Shown: positions 17,460 to 26,516, counted from the stretch's first letter. The stretch: 64,000 nt of DNA from Miniimonas arenae (GCF_006351005.1 NZ_VENP01000008.1:18734-82733), one strand, 5' to 3'. The notes: generated by a model from the letters alone, not told the origin. Program-made: numbers and translations.

Positions 17460-17762
17460 TCAGTCCTCCGCCTTCGCCTCGCTGATCACGAGGCTCGCCG
17501 GGCGGTAGGCGACCCCCATTGCCGAGGCGAGTGCCCCGAACGCGGTGCCGATGCCGCCAGCGGTCGCGATGAGCTTGTCCGCGACGTCCGGGAACCAGAC
17601 CCCGGCGAGGGTCATCACGAGGACCGACCCGACGGTGACGGCGAGCCCCACGACGTAGACGAGCGTGCGGGTCCGGGGTGAGAAGACGGGCGGTTGGACT
17701 CCGTCGGACGCCGCGGCGGCGCGGACCCGGCGGCGACGGCTGGGTGTGGACGTGGTGGTCAC
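17460..17762 (-). CDS. Small holin-like membrane protein
   Basis: A 100-residue protein with a basic, Ser/Arg-rich N-terminus (1-30) and two hydrophobic helices (about 35-55 and 65-88) joined by a short loop with WFPDVADKL. Size, charge and the AYRP sequence after the second helix resemble actinophage holins, but no lysin or other phage gene is nearby, so a host membrane role is equally possible. The GTG start at 17762 follows GGGAGGCAGTC. It lies upstream of rnpB on the same strand. Confidence 0.65.
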   Translation of the reverse strand: MTTTSTPSRRRRVRAAAASDGVQPPVFSPRTRTLVYVVGLAVTVGSVLVMTLAGVWFPDVADKLIATAGGIGTAFGALASAMGVAYRPASLVISEAKAED

Positions 17763-17912
17763 GACTGCCTCCCTCGGGTCCCGGCGCCGGATGCGCCCGG
17801 TTATCCGAAGGGGAGACGGCGGCCCGGCTCGTGATACCTGCCCACGGCGGGCTCCGGCCGAGCCGCGGGCGCACCGTCACGGCCGCCCCGGCAGACCCGC
17901 CCGGACGCACGA

Positions 17913-17945
17913 GTGCCCCGGTCGCCGCTGGGGCGACCGGGGCAC
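17913..17945 (-). terminator. Terminator of the csbD-like gene
   Basis: A 14-bp perfect stem (GTGCCCCGGTCGCC and its complement) around a 5-base loop, 17 bases after the csbD-like stop. Confidence 0.65.
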
Positions 17946-17962
17946 CGGGTCGTAGGCGAGGA

Positions 17963-18172
17963 TCAGTGCTTGTCGAAGGCGTTCTTCACCTTGTCCGCCA
18001 CGTTCGACGCGGCGTCCTTGATGTCCTCGCCGGCCTCCTTGAGGGACGCCTTGAGCTGATCGGACTTGCCCTCGGCCTCGAGCTGCTCGTCGTCGGTCGC
18101 CTTGCCGACGGTCTCCTTGACGTTGCCGCTCGCGTCCTGGGCCTTGGCCTCGAACTTGTCATCGATACCCAT
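17963..18172 (-). CDS. CsbD family general stress protein
   Basis: A 69-residue hydrophilic, helix-forming protein with the CsbD pattern (KAQDASGNVKETVGKATDDEQLEAEGK) over residues 9-35, then a second Lys/Asp/Ala-rich helix. The family is induced by general stress in many bacteria; the biochemical function is unknown. The ATG follows GGAAGGAGACCCC, a strong ribosome binding site. Confidence 0.92.
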   Translation of the reverse strand: MGIDDKFEAKAQDASGNVKETVGKATDDEQLEAEGKSDQLKASLKEAGEDIKDAASNVADKVKNAFDKH

Positions 18173-18241
18173 GGGGTCTCCTTCCGTCGGGACGACCCAC
18201 GGTATGCGCCTGCCCTGGCGGATGTAAAGCCCGGTTCAGGT

Positions 18242-18670
18242 TCAGCCCTGGTCCTGGACGAGCTGGCGTACGTGCGGCAGCGCCGCGAGCAGCACGGCCT
18301 CGTCCTGCGTCCCCGGATCGAGGGCGACGGCGTGCACCCCGTCCGCCACGAACTCCAGCAGGTACTCGGTCGCGTCCCCGGGCGGGATCGCGAGCAGCCG
18401 CCCCGCCTCGGCCTCGTCCAGGCCCGAGGCGACGCCGAAGTCCGACGCGGCCTGCGGCGTCGTGAACACGCAGATGAAGCCGCGACCGTCCTGCTCCAGC
18501 GCGAACGGCGTTACCTGGTCGCCGTAGCCGCGCGCGAGGAAGTACCACTGCTCCAGCGCGTAGGCCGCACGCCAGGCGGCGAGGTGCTGCTCGCCGTCGG
18601 GCTGCGCGCCGCCTGCGAGGTCGGGCTGCGCGCCGCCTGCGAGGTCGGGCTGCGCGCCGTCGCTCGTCAC
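18242..18670 (-). CDS. SseB-like hypothetical protein with N-terminal repeats
   Basis: A 142-residue cytosolic protein. Residues about 30-140 have an SseB-like alternating pattern (WYFLARG, FICVFTTPQAASDFG, EYLLEFVADGVHAVALDPG); the fold assignment is tentative and the function unknown. Residues 5-28 are three copies of an eight-residue unit, GAQPDLAG, encoded by 24-bp DNA repeats (about 18599-18660). The GTG start at 18670 lies seven bases after the ppgK stop, so the two are probably cotranscribed. Confidence 0.6.
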   Translation of the reverse strand: MTSDGAQPDLAGGAQPDLAGGAQPDGEQHLAAWRAAYALEQWYFLARGYGDQVTPFALEQDGRGFICVFTTPQAASDFGVASGLDEAEAGRLLAIPPGDATEYLLEFVADGVHAVALDPGTQDEAVLLAALPHVRQLVQDQG

Positions 18671-18677
18671 GGCCGCG

Positions 18678-19439
18678 CTACGACGCGGACCGCGCGGCGA
18701 GCGCGGCCGCGCCCACGATGCCCGCCGCGTTGCGCAGCTTGGCCGGCACGATGCGGGTCTGCAGGTCCAGCAGCGGCAGGAACTGGCTGTGCTTCTTGCT
18801 CACGCCGCCGCCCACCACGAACAGGTCGGGGGAGAACAGGAACTCCAGGTGGGAGAAGTACCGCTGCAGGCGGGGCGCCCACTCCTCGAACGTCCAGCCC
18901 TCGCGCTCGCGGACGCCGGAGGAGGCCTGCGTCTCGGCGTCGTGGCCGTCGACCTCGAGGTGGCCGAGCTCGGCGTTCGGCACGAGCACGCCGTCGTAGA
19001 TCATCGCGGTGCCGATCCCGGTACCCAGCGTCACGACGAGCACGAGGCCCTTGACGTCCTTGGCGGCGCCGTAGGCGACCTCCGCGAAGCCGGCGGCGTC
19101 GGCGTCGTTCGCGACGAGCGTCGGGTGCCCGGTGGCCTCGCGCGCCACCTCGGCGACGTCCGTGCCGATCCAGGACTTGTCCACGTTCGCCGCGGAGTAC
19201 GCGACGCCGCGCTTGATGATGGCGGGGAACGTGAGGCCGATCGGCGCGTTCCTGGGCAGGTCGAACGAGCCCACCAGCTCCCCGAGCACGCGCGCGACGG
19301 CCTCGGGCGTCGAGGGCTGCGGGGTCTCGATCCGGAGCCGGTCCTTGGCGAACTCGCCGGAGTGCAGGTTCACGGGCGCGCCCTTGATGCCCGACCCTCC
19401 GATGTCGATGCCGAAGGCGAGCGACTGCTTCTTGGACAT
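18678..19439 (-). CDS. ppgK: Polyphosphate glucokinase
   Basis: A ROK-family kinase (253 residues) that phosphorylates glucose with polyphosphate, and usually also ATP, in the cytosol. FGIDIGGSGIKGA (about 9-21) is the phosphate-binding loop; LTFPAIIKRG, VANDADAAGFAE (catalytic Asp) and LVVTLGTGIGTA follow in order, and ELGHLEVDG with the nearby FEEW pattern matches PpgK rather than other ROK kinases. It is divergent from a small conserved gene across 93 bases. Confidence 0.93.
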   Translation of the reverse strand: MSKKQSLAFGIDIGGSGIKGAPVNLHSGEFAKDRLRIETPQPSTPEAVARVLGELVGSFDLPRNAPIGLTFPAIIKRGVAYSAANVDKSWIGTDVAEVAREATGHPTLVANDADAAGFAEVAYGAAKDVKGLVLVVTLGTGIGTAMIYDGVLVPNAELGHLEVDGHDAETQASSGVREREGWTFEEWAPRLQRYFSHLEFLFSPDLFVVGGGVSKKHSQFLPLLDLQTRIVPAKLRNAAGIVGAAALAARSAS

Positions 19440-19532
19440 GGGACGGGCCCTCCTGTGGGTTCCTGACCGAGCGGTGTGCGGGCATGACGACAGCGACGCC
19501 GTCGTGCGAGTATGGGAAGTCTAGGAGGATCG

Positions 19533-19754
19533 ATGACCCAGGACGCACCCCGCGACGACGCGGACCTGACCGAGAACGGCTACTACTACAACCTCACGTC
19601 TGGCGAGGTCGAGAAGGGCCTGGTGTCCCCCTGGACACAGCGCATGGGTCCCTACCGCACCGCCGCCGAGGCGTCTGCGGCGCTCGAGACCGCGCGCAAG
19701 CGGTCGCAGTCGTGGGACGCCGAGGACCGGCGCTGGGCCGGGTCGGACGAGTAG
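19533..19754 (+). CDS. Small conserved actinobacterial protein, SPOR-like
   Basis: A 73-residue acidic protein with the pattern YYYNLTSGEVEKG...RMGPYRTAAEASAALETARKR...WDAEDRRW. Similar small proteins in actinobacteria are often labelled SPOR-domain; the GPY-x-TAAEA stretch fits a half-SPOR fold, but peptidoglycan binding is unproven. There is no signal peptide. The ATG at 19533 follows TAGGAGGATCG. It is convergent with panB. Confidence 0.7.
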   Translation: MTQDAPRDDADLTENGYYYNLTSGEVEKGLVSPWTQRMGPYRTAAEASAALETARKRSQSWDAEDRRWAGSDE

Positions 19755-19773
19755 GGCCCGACGGCGAGCTCGC

Positions 19774-20625
19774 CTACTCGCCGTACGTGTGCTCGGGCCC
19801 GGGGAACGAGCCGTTGCGCACCGCGGCACCGTAGGCGCGGGTCGCCTCGGCCAGCGCGGCGCCCACCTCGCCGAAGCGCCGTGAGAAGCGCGGCGCCCAG
19901 TCCGCCATGCCGGCCATGTCGAGCCAGACGAGCACCTGGCCGTCGCAGCCGGCGCCCGCGCCGATCCCGATCGTGGGGATCGCCAGGCGCGCCGTGACGC
20001 GGGCGGCCAGCGGCGCGGGGACCATCTCGAGCACGAGGGCGACGGCGCCCGCGTCGGCCAGCGCGACGGCGTCGGCGAGCAGCGCGTCGGCCGCGTCCTC
20101 GCCGCGACCCTGCACCCGCTTGCCGCCGAGGATGTTCTCGGCCTGCGGCGTGAGGCCCAGGTGCCCCACGACGGGGATGCCGCTGCGGGTGAGGAGCCGG
20201 ACCTGCTCGGTCACGTGCCGGCCGCCCTCGAGCTTGACGGCGTTCGCGCCGCCCTCCTTGAGCAGGCGAACCGACGTGGCGTGCGCCTGCGCCGGTGAGG
20301 CCTCGTAGGAGCCGAACGGCAGGTCGGCGACGACGAGCGCGCGCTTCGTGGCCCGCGCCACCGAGCGGGTGGCCACCACCATCTCGTCGACCGTGACGGG
20401 GATCGTGTTGCGGTGACCGAGCATGTTGTCGCCGATGGAGTCGCCGACGAGCAGCAGATCCACGCCCTGCTCGTCGAAGATCCGGGCGGTCACGCCGTCG
20501 TAGGCGGTGAGCATCACGAGGCGCTCGCCGCGCTCCTTGAGCGCCCGCAGGTCGGGCACGCGGACGGGGCGGGTGCTGGCGGGGGAGGGCGACGGCGCTG
20601 CCGCCGCCGAGGGGCTGCCGGGCAT
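19774..20625 (-). CDS. panB: 3-methyl-2-oxobutanoate hydroxymethyltransferase
   Basis: PanB (283 residues) makes ketopantoate from 2-oxoisovalerate and methylene-tetrahydrofolate, the first committed step of pantothenate synthesis. The TIM-barrel signatures are intact: VMLTAYDGVTARIFDEQ, VGDSIGDNMLGH (Mg-binding Asp), DLPFGSY, AVKLEGG, GHLGLTPQ and LVLEMVPAP (catalytic Glu). The start ATG has TAGGCT seven bases upstream and no ribosome binding site, so the transcript may be leaderless; the first 20 residues are Ser/Pro/Ala-rich. Confidence 0.95.
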   Translation of the reverse strand: MPGSPSAAAAPSPSPASTRPVRVPDLRALKERGERLVMLTAYDGVTARIFDEQGVDLLLVGDSIGDNMLGHRNTIPVTVDEMVVATRSVARATKRALVVADLPFGSYEASPAQAHATSVRLLKEGGANAVKLEGGRHVTEQVRLLTRSGIPVVGHLGLTPQAENILGGKRVQGRGEDAADALLADAVALADAGAVALVLEMVPAPLAARVTARLAIPTIGIGAGAGCDGQVLVWLDMAGMADWAPRFSRRFGEVGAALAEATRAYGAAVRNGSFPGPEHTYGE

Positions 20626-20632
20626 GGCTGCC

Positions 20633-20638
20633 AGCCTA
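20633..20638 (-). promoter_or_regulatory. -10 element of probably leaderless panB
   Basis: TAGGCT on the minus strand, seven bases before the panB ATG. Confidence 0.5.
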
Positions 20639-20757
20639 GTCGCGCCGTCCGCCGCGCTGTTCGCCGCGCCCGGCGCCGTGACTAGTCGGGGTTGCGCCCG
20701 GGTTCGCTCCCGGTTCCGCCATGATAGGAACGAACCGACGGTCGGCGAGGGAGAGCG

Positions 20758-22095
20758 ATGGACAAGCAGCAGGAGTACGTGCTCCGAGCGATCGAGGAGC
20801 GCGACATCCGCTTCATCCGCCTGTGGTTCACGGACGTGCTCGGGATGCTCAAGTCGGTGGCGATCGCCCCGGCCGAGCTGGAGAGCGCGTTCGCCGAGGG
20901 GATCGGGTTCGACGGCAGCGCCATCGAGGGCCTCTCGCGCGTGTCGGAGTCCGACATGCTCGCGCGCCCCGACCCCGCCACGTTCCAGGTGCTGCCGTGG
21001 CGCGGCGACCACCGCGGCACGGCGCGGATGTTCTGCGACATCCTCACGCCCGACGGCGAGCCGGCCGCCGCGGACTCGCGCAACGTGCTCAAGCGCAACC
21101 TCGCCAAGGCGGCCGACCTCGGCTTCTCCTACTACACGCACCCCGAGGTGGAGTTCTACCTCTTCCACACCCCGGAGAGCGCCGAGGGTCCGCTCGTGCC
21201 GGTGGACGACGCCGGGTACTTCGACCACGTCGCCCGTGGCACGGGGCACGACTTCCGCCGCGCGACGATCGGCCTGCTGGAGTCGATGGGCATCTCGGTG
21301 GAGTACTCCCACCACGAGGGCGGCCCGGGGCAGAACGAGATCGACCTGCGCTACGCGGACGCCCTGTCCACGGCCGACAACATCATGACCTTCCGCACCG
21401 TGGTCAAGGAGGTCGCGCTCGACCAGGGCATCATGGCGTCCTTCATGCCGAAGCCGCTGTCGGGACAGCCCGGCTCGGGCATGCACACCCACCTGTCGCT
21501 CTTCGAGGGCGACTCGAACGCGTTCTACGACCCCGCGGGGCAGTACGAGCTGTCCAACACGGCGCGCAAGTTCATCGCGGGCATGCTGCGCCACTCCGCG
21601 GAGATCACGGCCGTGACGAACCAGTTCGTCAACTCCTACAAGCGCCTGTGGGGCGGCGGCGAGGCGCCGAGCTACGTGTGCTGGGGGCACAACAACCGTT
21701 CCGCCCTCATCCGCGTGCCGATGTACAAGCCGGGCAAGGGGCAGTCCGCCCGGGTGGAGTACCGCGCGCTGGACTCCGCGGCCAACCCGTACCTCGCGTA
21801 CGCCGTGCTCCTCGCGGCGGGCCTCAAGGGCATCCAGGAGGACTACGAGCTGCCCGAGGAGGCCGAGGACAACGTCTGGGACCTCACCGACGCCGAGCGT
21901 CGGGCCCTGGGGATCGCGCCGCTGCCGAACAACCTCCAGGACGCCCTCGACACCATGGAGCGCTCCGAGCTCCTCGCCGAGACGCTCGGCGAGAGCGTGT
22001 TCGAGGTCTTCCTGCGCAACAAGCGCCGCGAGTGGGTGGAGTACCGCGCCCAGGTGACGCCGTACGAGATCGCCAAGCTCTTGCGCGCGCTCTGA
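20758..22095 (+). CDS. glnA2: Glutamine synthetase, GlnA2 type, without the adenylylation tyrosine
   Basis: A type I glutamine synthetase (445 residues) that condenses glutamate and ammonia. Catalytic and metal sites are intact: FDGSAIEG, HPEVEFYLF, NEIDLRY, GSGMHTHLSLF, NNRSALIRVP and VEYRALDSAANPY. The segment that carries the adenylylation tyrosine in GlnA1 (KDLYELPP) reads EDNVWDLTDA here, so GlnE cannot modify it in the usual way. Length and this loop match GlnA2 of mycobacteria and Streptomyces. The ATG follows GAGGGAGAGCG. It is followed by glnE in the same direction. Confidence 0.93.
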   Translation: MDKQQEYVLRAIEERDIRFIRLWFTDVLGMLKSVAIAPAELESAFAEGIGFDGSAIEGLSRVSESDMLARPDPATFQVLPWRGDHRGTARMFCDILTPDGEPAAADSRNVLKRNLAKAADLGFSYYTHPEVEFYLFHTPESAEGPLVPVDDAGYFDHVARGTGHDFRRATIGLLESMGISVEYSHHEGGPGQNEIDLRYADALSTADNIMTFRTVVKEVALDQGIMASFMPKPLSGQPGSGMHTHLSLFEGDSNAFYDPAGQYELSNTARKFIAGMLRHSAEITAVTNQFVNSYKRLWGGGEAPSYVCWGHNNRSALIRVPMYKPGKGQSARVEYRALDSAANPYLAYAVLLAAGLKGIQEDYELPEEAEDNVWDLTDAERRALGIAPLPNNLQDALDTMERSELLAETLGESVFEVFLRNKRREWVEYRAQVTPYEIAKLLRAL

Positions 22096-22241
22096 GCGCC
22101 GGCGACGACGCTGCGGCCAGGACCGATGCTCGCGGGTCGGCCGCGCCGGCGACTCGCGCCGGCCACGACGGCTCGACCCGCGCAGGCAACGACGGCTCGA
22201 CTCGCGCTGCGACCCGCACTGCGACCGGAGGAGGTGGGTCC

Positions 22242-25200
22242 GTGACCCGACAGGCCTCGACGTCCACGCGCCTGATCCGGCTCGGCTTCCGCGAGGTGTG
22301 TCGTGCCGAGTCCCTGCTCGCCGACCCCGTCGTGCAGGAGGTGGCCGGGCCCGACGGTGAGGGCGACCTCCTCGAGGCGGTCGGCGCGACGGCGGACCCG
22401 GACCTCGCGCTGCTCGCGCTCGTGCGGATCCTCGAGTCGTCGACGCCGGCCCAGCGCGCCCACGTGCGCGAGGTGCTGCGCGAGGCGGGCGAACCGGCGC
22501 AGCGGCTGCTCGCCGTCGTCGGCGCGTCCGCCGCCCTGGGCGACACGCTCGCGGCGCACCCGGACGACGTCGCGCTCGTGACGGGGGAGACCGGCCCCGG
22601 GATCCTCGCCGAGGCGGCGCAGGACGTGCGTGCCACGCTGCTGCGCGCGGTCGGGGCCGACCCCGACGCCGAGGTCCCGGTCGCGGGATCGGCCGCGGAC
22701 GTGGAGCGGCCCACGGACGCGATGCGGCGGGCCTACCGCCAGCAGCTGCTGCGGATCGCCGCGTCCGACCTCACCCGCCCCGACCCGCTGTCCACGCTGC
22801 CCGGCGTCGCGGCGGCGCTCGCCGACCTCGCCGCGGCGGCGCTCGAGGCGGCGCTGGCCGTCTCCCGCGCGGAGGTCGCCGACTCCGAGCTCGTGCGGCT
22901 CGCGGTGTTCGGGATGGGCAAGACGGGCGGCCGCGAGCTCAACTACATCTCCGACGTCGACGTCATCTTCGTGGCCGAGCCCGTGCTCGGCCAGGACGGC
23001 GAGCCCGTCGTGGCGGAGGACCGCGCGCTGCGGATCGCCACGCGCCTCGCGTCCGGCACGGCGCGGGCGTGCTCGGGTCCCAGCCGGGAGCCGGCGCTGT
23101 GGGAGGTCGACGCGGCCCTGCGGCCCGAGGGCAAGCAGGGCCCGCTCGTGCGGACGCTGGCCAGCCACGTCGCCTACTACGAGCGGTGGGCGAAGACCTG
23201 GGAGTTCCAGGCGCTGCTCAAGGCCCGGTGCGTCGCGGGCGACCGCGCGCTCGGGGACGCCTACCTCGAGGCGCTGCAGCCGATGGTGTGGACCGCGGTG
23301 CAGCGCGAGCACTTCGTGGAGGACGCGCAGGCGATGCGGCGTCGCGTCGAGCAGCACATCCCGCGCAAGGAGGCCGACCGCCAGCTCAAGCTCGGCACCG
23401 GCGGGCTGCGCGACGTCGAGTTCACCGTGCAGCTGCTTCAGCTCGTGCACGGCCGCCTCGCGCCCGGCATCCGGCACCGCAACACGCTCGCGGCGCTGTC
23501 GGCGCTCGCGCAGGAGGGGTTCGTCGGGCGCGCGGACGCCGCGCGCCTCGGGGTCTGCTACCGCTTCCTGCGCCTCATGGAGCACCGCATCCAGCTCTAC
23601 CGGCTGCGACGCACCCACCTCGTGCCGACCGACGAGCGCGACCTGGCCCGGCTGGGTCGCTCGATGCGGATCGTGCCGGACGAGGAGAGCGACGTCGTGG
23701 CCGAGCTGCTCGTGCGCTGGCGGCACACCCGTCGCGACGTGCGGCGCCTGCACGAGGAGCTCTTCTACCGTCCGCTGCTGCCCGCCACCGCGCAGCTGTC
23801 TGCGGCGGACGCCTCGCTCGCGCCCGAGGCCGCCCGGGCGCGCCTGGCCGCGCTCGGCTACCGGGCGCCGGACGCCGCACTCCAGCACATCGCCGCGCTC
23901 ACCGAGGGCGTCTCGCGCCGCTCGGCGATCCAGCGTCAGCTGCTGCCGGTGATGCTCGGCTGGTTCACCGAGGGGCCCGACCCCGACGGCGGGCTGCTGG
24001 CGTTCCGCACCCTCTCGGAGGAGATGGGCGCGACGCCCTGGTACCTCAAGCTGCTGCGCGACTCCGGCGTAGCCGCGCACAACCTCGCGCAGGTGCTGTC
24101 GTCCTCGCGCTACGCCGCGGAGCACTTGCGGCGGTCCCCGGACGCGGTGAAGTGGCTCGCGGAGGACGGCGACCTCGCGCCGCACGGACCCGAGGCGCTC
24201 GAGGCGGAGATGGACGCGGTGCTGCGGCGTCGCTCGCTCGAGGACTCCCAGGCCGCCGCGACGCACGTGCGCTACCTGCGGCGTCGGGAGCTGGCCCGCA
24301 CGGCCGTGTCGGACGTGCTCACGCACCTGGAGCTGGACATCACCCCCGGCATCTCGTGGGCCGCGGACGCCGCGCTGCGCGGGGCGCTGCGGATCGCCGC
24401 CGCCGAGGTGGGCGCCGAGCAGGGGTACGCCGAGGCGCCGACGGCGATGCTCGTCGTCGCGATGGGCCGGCTCGGCGGGCAGGAGCTCGGCTACGCCTCC
24501 GACGCGGACGTCATGTTCGTGCACGACCCCGTTCCCGGCGCCGACCCGCAGAAGGCGCAGACCTACGCGCTCGCGGTGGCGCAGCGGATCGGGCACCTGC
24601 TCGGTCAGACCGGTCCGGAGCCCGCGCTGGAGGTGGACGCGTCGCTGCGGCCCGAGGGGCGCAACGGTCCGCTCGCGCGCTCGTTCGCCGCGTACGAGGA
24701 GTACTACGGGCGCTGGTCGGCGGGCTGGGAGCGGCAGGCGCTGCTGCGCGCGCGCCCGGTCGCCGGCGACGACGCCCTCGCGCAGCGCTTCGTGGCGCTG
24801 ATCGACCCGGTCCGTTACGCCGGCGGCGGGCTGGACGACCACGAGCTGCGCGAGTTCCGACGGATCAAGGCGCGGGTGGAGAACGAGCGGCTGCCCCGCG
24901 GCGTGCCGCCGAACCGGCACCTCAAGCTCGGCCGCGGTGGCATCGCCGACGTCGAGTGGACCGTGCAGTACCTGCAGCTGCTGCACGCGCACGAGGTGCC
25001 GGGGATGCGCACGCCGCGCACGCTGGAGGCCCTCCGGTCCGGCGCCGAGGCCGGGGTGGTCTCCGCCGCCGATGCCGAGCTGCTGCAGCGCGCCTGGCGT
25101 CTCGGCGTGCGCACCCGCGACGCGCTCGTGCTCGCCACGGGCCGCACGACCGGGCCGAAGTTGGACGTGCTGCCGTCGGAGCGGCGCGAGCTCGCCGCCG

Positions 25201-25361
25201 CGGCGCAGCTGCTGGGGTACGGGCCGGCCGCGGGCGGCCAGCTCGAGGAGGACTACCTGCGCACGGCGCGGCGCGCCCGCGCCGTGGTCGAGCGGATCTT
25301 CTACGGCCAGGCGGTGCCGGTGCGGACGGCGCCCGCGCGGCCGGGGCCCGGGCGGCGCTGA
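22242..25361 (+). CDS. glnE: Bifunctional glutamine synthetase adenylyltransferase/deadenylylase
   Basis: GlnE (1039 residues) adenylylates and deadenylylates glutamine synthetase in response to nitrogen status. It has two nucleotidyltransferase halves: VFGMGKTGGRELNYISDVDV at about 221 (deadenylylating) and AMGRLGGQELGYASDADV at about 739 (adenylylating), each followed by its LRPEG and KLGxGGxxDVE motifs. The GTG start at 22242 follows GGAGGAGGTGGGTCC. The 146-base gap after glnA2 has imperfect Gly/Asp-codon-like repeats but no visible terminator, so cotranscription is likely. Its likely substrate is GlnA1, encoded near 50 kb. Confidence 0.95.
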   Translation: MTRQASTSTRLIRLGFREVCRAESLLADPVVQEVAGPDGEGDLLEAVGATADPDLALLALVRILESSTPAQRAHVREVLREAGEPAQRLLAVVGASAALGDTLAAHPDDVALVTGETGPGILAEAAQDVRATLLRAVGADPDAEVPVAGSAADVERPTDAMRRAYRQQLLRIAASDLTRPDPLSTLPGVAAALADLAAAALEAALAVSRAEVADSELVRLAVFGMGKTGGRELNYISDVDVIFVAEPVLGQDGEPVVAEDRALRIATRLASGTARACSGPSREPALWEVDAALRPEGKQGPLVRTLASHVAYYERWAKTWEFQALLKARCVAGDRALGDAYLEALQPMVWTAVQREHFVEDAQAMRRRVEQHIPRKEADRQLKLGTGGLRDVEFTVQLLQLVHGRLAPGIRHRNTLAALSALAQEGFVGRADAARLGVCYRFLRLMEHRIQLYRLRRTHLVPTDERDLARLGRSMRIVPDEESDVVAELLVRWRHTRRDVRRLHEELFYRPLLPATAQLSAADASLAPEAARARLAALGYRAPDAALQHIAALTEGVSRRSAIQRQLLPVMLGWFTEGPDPDGGLLAFRTLSEEMGATPWYLKLLRDSGVAAHNLAQVLSSSRYAAEHLRRSPDAVKWLAEDGDLAPHGPEALEAEMDAVLRRRSLEDSQAAATHVRYLRRRELARTAVSDVLTHLELDITPGISWAADAALRGALRIAAAEVGAEQGYAEAPTAMLVVAMGRLGGQELGYASDADVMFVHDPVPGADPQKAQTYALAVAQRIGHLLGQTGPEPALEVDASLRPEGRNGPLARSFAAYEEYYGRWSAGWERQALLRARPVAGDDALAQRFVALIDPVRYAGGGLDDHELREFRRIKARVENERLPRGVPPNRHLKLGRGGIADVEWTVQYLQLLHAHEVPGMRTPRTLEALRSGAEAGVVSAADAELLQRAWRLGVRTRDALVLATGRTTGPKLDVLPSERRELAAAAQLLGYGPAAGGQLEEDYLRTARRARAVVERIFYGQAVPVRTAPARPGPGRR

Positions 25362-25372
25362 GGGTCACCCAC

Positions 25373-25416
25373 TCCGCGATATGGAAAGAAGCCCTCCGCG
25401 ATACGAAAAGAAGCCC
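25373..25416. repeat. Two tandem 22-bp units between convergent genes
   Basis: Units at 25373 and 25395 differ at two positions; each starts TCCGCGATA and ends AAAGAAGCCC. The stretch is distinctly AT-richer than its surroundings and lies between glnE and the threonine aldolase-like gene. No stem is visible; role unknown. Confidence 0.7.
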
Positions 25417-25433
25417 TCGGAGACGGGGAGGGG

Positions 25434-26516
25434 TCAGGGGGTGGCGAGCTCCTCGCGGACCGCCACCAGGAACGCGTCGACGTCCTCGGGCCGGGTGTCG
25501 AACGCGCACATCCAGCGCACCTCGCCCGCTGCGGCGTCCCAGTCGTAGAACCGGTACCGGGCGCGCACCCGGTCGGCCACCGCGGGCGGCAGCGTCGCGA
25601 ACACGGCGTTGGCCTGGGTCGGCTGCGTGAGGCCGAGCCCGGGCAGCTCGCCCGTAGCGATCCCCGCCTCCAGCCCGGCGCGCAGCCGCTGCGCCATCGC
25701 GTTCGCGTGGCTCGCGTTGCGCAGCCACAGGTCGCCGTCGTAGAGCGCGAGCAGCTGCGCCGAGACGAACCGCATCTTGCTCGCGAGCTGCATCGAGAGC
25801 TTGCGCACGAACGGCATCGCGGCGATCCCGCCGACCAGCGCGTCGGGGTCGATCACCACGACCGCCTCGGCCGCGAGCGCGCCGTTCTTCGTCCCGCCCA
25901 GACTCACGACGTCGACACCCGCGTCCGTGGTGAACGCCGCCAGCCCCGTGCCGAGCGTCGCGCCCGCGTTGGCCAGGCGCGCGCCGTCGACGTGCAGGCG
26001 CATCCCGCGCTCGTGCGCGTCGTCGGCGAGCGCACGGATCTCGTCCGGCGTGTAGCACGTGCCGAGCTCGGAGGTCTGGGTGATCGACACGACGAGCGGC
26101 TGTGCGCGGTGCTCGTCGCCCCAGCCCCACGCCTCGCGGTCCACGAGCTCGGGCGTGAGCTTGCCGTCCGGGGTCGGCACGGGCAGCAGCTTGAGGGAGC
26201 CCATCCGCTCGGGTGCGCCGCCCTCGTCGACGACGATGTGCGCCGTCGACGCGCACACCACGGCGCCCCAGCGCGGCAGCATCGCCTGCAGCGCGACGAC
26301 GTTCGCGCCGGTGCCGTTGAAGACCGGCCAGGCGCTCGCCGTCGGGCCGAAGTGGCCGCGCACCACGTCGTCCAGCCGCTCGGTGTAGGCGTCACCGCCG
26401 TAGGCGACCTGGTGCCCCTCGTTCGCCGCGGCGAGAGCGGCGAGCACCTCCGGGTGCAGGCCCGAGTAGTTGTCGGAGGCGAACGTGCGCAGGTCGAGGT
26501 CGTGGCGGGGGTTCAC
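25434..26516 (-). CDS. Low-specificity L-threonine aldolase-like PLP enzyme
   Basis: A fold type I PLP enzyme (360 residues) of the beta-eliminating lyase/threonine aldolase family, which cleaves threonine or related beta-hydroxy amino acids to glycine and an aldehyde. The PLP lysine is Lys210 in SLGGTKNG, preceded by the cofactor aspartate in LHVDGARLANA; the N-terminal FASDNYSGLHPEV and NGTGAN blocks fit. Its start lies four bases after the SDR stop, so it is the last gene of a three-gene operon. True substrate not determined. Confidence 0.85.
   Translation of the reverse strand: MNPRHDLDLRTFASDNYSGLHPEVLAALAAANEGHQVAYGGDAYTERLDDVVRGHFGPTASAWPVFNGTGANVVALQAMLPRWGAVVCASTAHIVVDEGGAPERMGSLKLLPVPTPDGKLTPELVDREAWGWGDEHRAQPLVVSITQTSELGTCYTPDEIRALADDAHERGMRLHVDGARLANAGATLGTGLAAFTTDAGVDVVSLGGTKNGALAAEAVVVIDPDALVGGIAAMPFVRKLSMQLASKMRFVSAQLLALYDGDLWLRNASHANAMAQRLRAGLEAGIATGELPGLGLTQPTQANAVFATLPPAVADRVRARYRFYDWDAAAGEVRWMCAFDTRPEDVDAFLVAVREELATP

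Noticed and set aside
17031..17681. ORFs over the rnpB region
   Set aside because: The conserved RNase P RNA elements explain this stretch; the ORFs have no ribosome binding site or domain.
17460..17762. Prophage remnant
   Set aside because: Only one small holin-like gene is present, without integrase, lysin, tail genes or attachment-site repeats.
20640..20757. GlnR box before glnA2
   Set aside because: A GTGAC pentamer is present, but the partner pentamers at six-base spacing are missing on both strands.
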